Shown here piece by piece: positions 23,702 to 27,006 of a stretch of DNA of 27,006 bases. The notes beneath the pieces are model-generated. The model made no database searches and was not told the DNA's origin. It saw only the letters and a list, made by a program, of their open reading frames with translations. Each line of letters starts with the position of its first letter. Positions within the stretch are counted from its first letter, which is position 1. The position numbers were made by a program, and so were the translations under genes. This stretch comes from Minisyncoccota bacterium (GTDB taxonomy: Bacteria > Patescibacteriota > Minisyncoccia > Minisyncoccales > MHMH01), in the NCBI GenBank assembly GCA_028694095.1, contig JAQUTZ010000003.1:2213-29218 (forward strand), in the 5' to 3' direction.

Positions 23702-25132
23702 TTAATCAATTTGGGGTTCAACCCAGCTTTTGAAAACTTCCTCTATTTCTTTATTTTGCAATTTTTCGAATAAATAATCCAGCATTCCCCTATGCAATTG
23801 GCATTTTTCGTTGCCGGGCATGAAAGTGAAAATATCTCCGTAGAGAGCGTAATTTAAGACGGGACAAACCCCGCAATACGGCTTGTAAGCACAATTATCG
23901 CAAGGAAGGCTTTCCAACAGGGAGGCGACGCACAAGGATTTCACGGTATCGTGCGAAATAATCTCTTTGTAGCTGTTTTCTTTTACGTTGCCTATCAGAA
24001 AAGTATTGCTTCCCAGCATCCTACCCTCGTCGCAGGTATAAACCTTCCCGTCGTAATTATACAACAGCTGTCCTATTCCCGCTCCGCAGGGAGACCTTAA
24101 GTCGAGAAACCCAGGATCTCTGTCGGTCAAAATCTTTTGAAGCATTATCTTTGACCCCCGTTCTGCAAAGTACTCCCCCTTCAAGTTCAAAGAAATAATG
24201 TAATCCATTGTTTCTCGCCAATATGCAAGGAACTCTTCGGCGGAATAGCCTATCCCATTTCTCATTTTACCAGATAAACCCAAAAAGCTTAATGGCCTGA
24301 GGTGAATCCCTGAAAATCCAAACCGGCGGTAGGTATCTATTATTTCCTTGGAATGTCCCAGGGAAAATCTGGATACGGTCAGTAATGCTGAAATATGATA
24401 TAAGTCAGTATCTTTTTTCTGGCGATCCTGTATTTTTTTAATCCATCCGGACGTCGCTTGGTAGCTATCTTTACCCGGCCACGGCCTATTTTTATTATGG
24501 AGCTCTTTTGGACCGTCAAGGGAGGTGCAAAAAATGACCCTGTTTTTTGTAAGAAATTTGTATTTCTCTTCCGTTAACAGGCTAAGATTGGTCACCAGGG
24601 TTATAAATAAATTCTTGCCGGCTTTCTCGTTCTTTTTTCTGGCATACTCAACTATGAATTTTACCACCGGCCAATTAACGAGGGGCTCCCCGCCCTGGAA
24701 TTCAATTGTGATAACCTTGCTGGGACTGCAAAAGATCGTATCCACCGTCTTTTTGGCGGTTTCTATATCCATGTCGTATCCTTTTTCCTTGAGATTCCTA
24801 GAGCTGGCTTGGCAGTAAACGCAGTTATAATTGCACCTGAGTGTAGTAACGACAATATGGAGAGAGGGGCCCAAAAAAACAAATCCGTTCCGTTTCCTGT
24901 ACTCATCGACTATCTTCCTTCTATCCAAAGAATCGCCAATAAACTCTCTTTTCTCTAATTCCCTGTAGGTTTCGCTGCCTCTATCAAGAGTGCCCCCCAT
25001 ATATTGCTTGAATAGTTCCGGAGAAAGCAGAAAATGATTTCCTATATCATTGGTAATTAAATAATTTTTGCCGAGCTTTTTAAACCGGCAAAAAGCCACC
25101 TTTTTGGTATTGAGTTTTATTTTTTTATTCAT
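23702..25132 (-). CDS. hxsB: HxsB-like radical SAM/SPASM maturase
   Basis: The 476-residue protein matches the HxsB family. The N-terminal region has CRFKKLGKNYLITNDIGNHFLLSPE, typical of these maturases. The radical SAM motif is CNYNCVYC (Cys100, 104, 107), followed by EFQGGEPLVNW. The C-terminal SPASM region has CGAGIGQLLYNYDGKVYTCDEGRM, then PCDNCAYKPYCGVCPVLNYALYG and GNEKC, giving Cys ligands for two auxiliary iron-sulfur clusters. Such enzymes install carbon-carbon or carbon-heteroatom links in peptides. It overlaps the upstream HxsD-like gene by 8 bases and precedes the repeat protein, its likely substrate. Confidence 0.9.
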   Translation of the reverse strand: MNKKIKLNTKKVAFCRFKKLGKNYLITNDIGNHFLLSPELFKQYMGGTLDRGSETYRELEKREFIGDSLDRRKIVDEYRKRNGFVFLGPSLHIVVTTLRCNYNCVYCQASSRNLKEKGYDMDIETAKKTVDTIFCSPSKVITIEFQGGEPLVNWPVVKFIVEYARKKNEKAGKNLFITLVTNLSLLTEEKYKFLTKNRVIFCTSLDGPKELHNKNRPWPGKDSYQATSGWIKKIQDRQKKDTDLYHISALLTVSRFSLGHSKEIIDTYRRFGFSGIHLRPLSFLGLSGKMRNGIGYSAEEFLAYWRETMDYIISLNLKGEYFAERGSKIMLQKILTDRDPGFLDLRSPCGAGIGQLLYNYDGKVYTCDEGRMLGSNTFLIGNVKENSYKEIISHDTVKSLCVASLLESLPCDNCAYKPYCGVCPVLNYALYGDIFTFMPGNEKCQLHRGMLDYLFEKLQNKEIEEVFKSWVEPQID

Positions 25133-25328
25133 TTCTCATTTCGGCCAAGACATAGTTTGCAAATTCATCATCAAGGAGTAAGCCGGCTTCTTCGTCTAAC
25201 TTCTTTGCTGTTACCACATACGCCTTTCCCTTATCTTCAATCTTAAATTCGGCTAATTCGCAAAAAGCATCGGCCGCCCTTTTCACGGCGCTTAATTTGT
25301 ATAATTTTTTATCAAAAATAATCGTCAT
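25125..25328 (-). CDS. Short HxsD-like protein (67 residues)
   Basis: The sequence looks like a shortened paralogue of the next gene upstream. FDKKLYKLSAVKRAADAF parallels VDSNLYPLEAIYGASYAF there, and LLLDDEFANYVLAEM near the end recalls the LLNDYxLRE motif that names HxsD proteins. The last region of HxsD, after that motif, is missing. Its ATG follows the upstream stop with one base between, preceded by a GGGGGAAAG stretch that could act as a ribosome binding site. The likely role is a small partner that presents substrate to HxsB (inference). Confidence 0.65.
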   Translation of the reverse strand: MTIIFDKKLYKLSAVKRAADAFCELAEFKIEDKGKAYVVTAKKLDEEAGLLLDDEFANYVLAEMRNE

Positions 25329-25329
25329 C

Positions 25330-25731
25330 CTACTTTCCCCCGTACTTATCCTCCCACGGAACAGCTATGCCCAAGGCATCTTTCTGCCAATCCTCTTTCG
25401 CCTCACCCTCCGATTCCGACATTTCTCCGAGAGCGGAAAGCAAAGCCGTGCCGACTATATACTCTCTGATTTTTTTATTATTTTTTGAAATCTGGAAGCG
25501 CAGGCCGTAATTAATCAATTCGTTTGTAAAATCATCCGCCAGGTTTTCCAATTTTTTCGGATTATCCCCTCCCTTGCCCTTGATTTGAACAATAATCTTT
25601 CCCTTGGGATCTCCGGACAAACGAATGTAGGCTTTGTCCAAAAAAGCATAAGACGCCCCGTATATCGCCTCTAAGGGATAGAGATTAGAATCTACGGTAA
25701 TTTTTATTAAATCCTTTTTTTTGATAGGCAT
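25330..25731 (-). CDS. hxsD: HxsD-like protein
   Basis: The 133-residue protein contains an IKITVDSNLYPLEAIYGASYAF start, and NELINYGLRFQI (70-81), which matches the LLNDYxLRExI motif of HxsD. It then reads NNKKIREYIVGTALLSAL, the usual following helix. HxsD accompanies HxsB and HxsC in every His-Xaa-Ser system I know of and probably helps substrate recognition. A tail of about 30 residues (ending GIAVPWEDKYGGK) extends past the family core. It is the first gene of the hxsD-hxsD2-hxsB-repeat protein operon, and its start lies 8 bases after the -10 box, so the mRNA is probably leaderless. Confidence 0.8.
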   Translation of the reverse strand: MPIKKKDLIKITVDSNLYPLEAIYGASYAFLDKAYIRLSGDPKGKIIVQIKGKGGDNPKKLENLADDFTNELINYGLRFQISKNNKKIREYIVGTALLSALGEMSESEGEAKEDWQKDALGIAVPWEDKYGGK

Positions 25732-25739
25732 GTTAATTC

Positions 25740-25768
25740 ATTTTAATGTTCTCTCTGGAAAGCGTCAA
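25740..25768 (-). promoter_or_regulatory. Promoter of the hxsD-hxsB-repeat protein operon
   Basis: TTGACG (25768-25763), 17 bases, TAAAAT (25745-25740): each box is one base from consensus, with ideal spacing. Initiation about 7 bases after the -10 falls at or next to the ATG at 25731, so the transcript would have almost no leader. The upstream small gene has its own terminator, so this operon needs its own promoter. Confidence 0.7.
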
Positions 25769-25776
25769 GAAAAATA

Positions 25777-25811
25777 AAAAGCCACCGTCTTGATTTTGAA
25801 CAGTGGCTTTT
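25777..25811 (-). terminator. Terminator of the 34-codon gene
   Basis: AAAAGCCAC (25777-25785) pairs perfectly with GTGGCTTTT (25803-25811), 9 base pairs with a 17-base loop. On the minus strand it ends in TTTTTATTTTT. It starts 3 bases beyond the stop of the small gene. Confidence 0.8.
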
Positions 25812-25814
25812 GCT

Positions 25815-25919
25815 TTAGTAGGGATGGTACATTGCAGCCGCGACCGAGAAGGCAAGGCTGCAAGCTATCAGGGCGGCTAGTATATGGCTAATCCGGAAGA
25901 TAATGTACGTCTTCATCAT
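25815..25919 (-). CDS. 34-residue signal-like peptide, own transcription unit
   Basis: The frame reads MMKTYIIFRISHILAALIAC then SLAFSVAAAMYHPY to a TAA. An AGGAGG ribosome binding site sits 5 bases before the first ATG and 8 before the second. A TTGACA/TATTAT promoter lies upstream and a perfect terminator downstream, so the gene is very likely real. The peptide is a positive N-terminus plus one hydrophobic helix, ending in the AxA-type motif VAAA and the residues MYHPY. It may be a tiny membrane protein, or a precursor whose cleaved tail MYHPY is the product. No family is recognised. Its position directly upstream of the hxsD operon is suggestive only. Confidence 0.7.
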   Translation of the reverse strand: MMKTYIIFRISHILAALIACSLAFSVAAAMYHPY

Positions 25920-25955
25920 TCCTACCTCCTTATTATTAATGTGCCTTATACTATA

Positions 25956-25983
25956 ATAATACACTAAATCTATAATTTGTCAA
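25956..25983 (-). promoter_or_regulatory. Promoter of the 34-codon gene
   Basis: A perfect TTGACA (25983-25978), 16 bases, TATTAT (25961-25956). A leader of about 30 bases follows, containing AAGGAGGT just before the start codon. This is the best-formed promoter plus ribosome binding site next to the island, implying strong expression. Confidence 0.75.
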
Positions 25984-25991
25984 GAGCAATA

Positions 25992-26025
25992 AAAATCCCC
26001 CGTTTCTTAACAAACGAGGGATTTT
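25992..26025 (-). terminator. Terminator of the site-2 protease gene
   Basis: Two 14-base arms (25992-26005 and 26012-26025) pair with a single C-A mismatch around a 6-base loop. The minus strand ends with GGGGGATTTTTATT. It begins 5 bases beyond the protease stop. Confidence 0.75.
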
Positions 26026-26030
26026 CTTTT

Positions 26031-26813
26031 TTAGGCTATTCTGGAAAAATCTGTAAAAAATACGAGAATGATGATCGCCAGGAAAAACGCGGCGCTTGCC
26101 ACCTTAATACCCATTTCAACGCTATTTCCGGCTTTGAATTTATGCTGGAGAAATTCCGTCATAATTCTTCCGCCGTCTAGCGGTAAAAATGGCAATAGAT
26201 TCATCATGGCAAAGCCGATTGATACGTAAGCTCCCCATATGGTTGCCTGGTAAAAGCTCACGAATCCCATCCCCATGGCGAAGAGTCCTACAGGACCAAC
26301 AACAGTTTCTTCGGCGCCGACTGCCGCCAGGGACCAAACAAGATATACCATCATTGCCAGTCCCAAAAAAGGCAGAATATAGGCGCTGATTTTCCTGCTG
26401 AACCTCCAGAGGACAAAAACCGCGGCGATAAGCAGAATCAAAACGATAAGATTAGCGGCCATCTCTTCGGGATACTTGAATAGCTTCACTATCGTCCAGG
26501 GTATGATTATCAGAATGCCCATAATAAAATTGGCAATAACCCCGGCTCCGTAAATATGGGCCTTTTCTTGATAGGAAAGCTTTTCTATATCTTCGGAACT
26601 TTTAGGGCGGACATAGGCCCCCAACAAAAATGGGTGGATTCTAAAGGTAAAACCCGAAGAAAATTTGACTGCCAGAGAAGGCAAGCGCGGTATCGGCAAT
26701 CCCAGACCCGCCTCAGGCACTTCTACTCCATACCTTCTCATCGCCATTCCATGCGATAATTCGTGGACAACTAAAGCTACCAGAATCAGAATAATAAAAA
26801 TTGCAAAGAACAT
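26031..26813 (-). CDS. Site-2-type (M50) intramembrane metalloprotease
   Basis: The 260-residue protein has the zinc motif HELSH (17-21) in the first membrane helix and the third-ligand motif NLLPFLPLDGG (204-214) near the end, with about five or six hydrophobic helices overall. This matches the M50 family, which cuts membrane-embedded segments such as anti-sigma factors or leftover signal peptides. There is no PDZ domain, so it is a minimal form. A GGAGG ribosome binding site precedes the ATG. It has its own promoter and terminator. Its job could include clearing the signal segment of the neighbouring small peptide, but that is speculation. Confidence 0.88.
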   Translation of the reverse strand: MFFAIFIILILVALVVHELSHGMAMRRYGVEVPEAGLGLPIPRLPSLAVKFSSGFTFRIHPFLLGAYVRPKSSEDIEKLSYQEKAHIYGAGVIANFIMGILIIIPWTIVKLFKYPEEMAANLIVLILLIAAVFVLWRFSRKISAYILPFLGLAMMVYLVWSLAAVGAEETVVGPVGLFAMGMGFVSFYQATIWGAYVSIGFAMMNLLPFLPLDGGRIMTEFLQHKFKAGNSVEMGIKVASAAFFLAIIILVFFTDFSRIA

Positions 26814-26849
26814 TCCAGCCTCCTTTCATACCTATCAAATTACTGTATT

Positions 26850-26877
26850 ATTATACGCACCATCCTTTATTTGTCAA
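26850..26877 (-). promoter_or_regulatory. Promoter of the site-2 protease gene, inside the end of rnhB
   Basis: A perfect TTGACA (26877-26872), 16 bases, and a perfect TATAAT (26855-26850). The boxes lie over the last codons of rnhB, whose TAA is part of the -10 box. Confidence 0.8.
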
Positions 26878-27006
26878 GTTAAAACTTCTCCTGTGAATAT
26901 CGCAAAAGCCGTGTTTTTTAATCATCCTGTAGTGATGCAAAGTCCCGTAGCCCTTATGCCTGTCGAAACCGTAGCAGGGATATTTTTGATGAAGCTTAAG
27001 CATTAT
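26851..27006 (-). CDS. rnhB: Ribonuclease HII, 3' end only
   Basis: The frame is open from the window edge for 51 codons to a TAA at 26853-26851. It reads YPCYGFDRHKGYGTLHHYRM, then IKKHGFCDIHRRSFNLTNKG. The Y.F..HKGYGT..H and HR.SF patterns are those of the C-terminus of bacterial RNase HII, which removes ribonucleotides and RNA from DNA-RNA hybrids. The catalytic part lies outside the window. It is too short for any gene finder that needs a start codon. Confidence 0.85.
   Translation of the reverse strand: MMLKLHQKYPCYGFDRHKGYGTLHHYRMIKKHGFCDIHRRSFNLTNKGWCV

Overview
The window looks like a chromosome segment of an uncultured, small-genome bacterium, most likely Candidatus Patescibacteria (CPR, Parcubacteria-like). 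The clues are a membrane-anchored double-AAA Clp ATPase next to a small membrane protein with a conserved-looking CPR-type motif (inference from memory of such genomes), ribosomal proteins S16 and L32 with long low-complexity tails, two tRNA genes without encoded CCA, many starts with no Shine-Dalgarno sequence, and very tight, overlapping gene packing. Nothing here fixes the species.

Left part (1-13.4 kb, almost all minus strand) is mostly housekeeping: membrane protein, Clp-type ATPase and a DUF4015-type glycoside-hydrolase-like protein; pyruvate phosphate dikinase; tRNA-Val(CAC); a small MscS-like or TM-helix channel protein; a MATE exporter; tRNA-Ala(UGC); and the run rpmF-nusB-rnc-rpsP. 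Two genes for surface or envelope proteins follow (11.7-13.4 kb).

The centre and right (13.45-25.73 kb) hold the main interest: a peptide-modification island that appears to be a greatly expanded relative of the His-Xaa-Ser (Hxs) radical-SAM system. It has three arms. (i) Minus strand, 18507 to 13451: four paralogous stand-alone radical SAM proteins, the last with clear HxsC features, plus a 69-residue protein between them and an A24 (prepilin-peptidase-like) membrane protease at the end. (ii) Plus strand, 18607 to 22179: a membrane-anchored TPR protein, a SagB-type nitroreductase/dehydrogenase and a YcaO protein, translationally coupled. (iii) Minus strand, 25731 to 22182: two HxsD-like small proteins, an HxsB-like SPASM radical SAM enzyme, and a 504-residue protein carrying 38 consecutive His-Xaa-Ser triplets followed by a large C-terminal domain. 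Arms (i) and (ii) diverge from a 99-base intergenic region; arms (ii) and (iii) converge with 2 bases between the stops.

The likely logic (inference) is that the His/Ser-repeat protein is exported and is the substrate. HxsB/HxsC/HxsD-type enzymes would install radical-SAM modifications on it, the YcaO/SagB pair could act on its many Ser residues or its Cys residues, and the A24 protease or a signal peptidase could remove the leader. Combining Hxs machinery with YcaO and SagB is, to my knowledge, not a described arrangement. Beside arm (iii) is a previously easy-to-miss 34-codon gene (25815-25919) with its own promoter, strong ribosome binding site and terminator; it encodes a signal-peptide-like peptide ending in AAA-MYHPY.

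The right end has a site-2-type membrane metalloprotease and the 3' end of rnhB (RNase HII).
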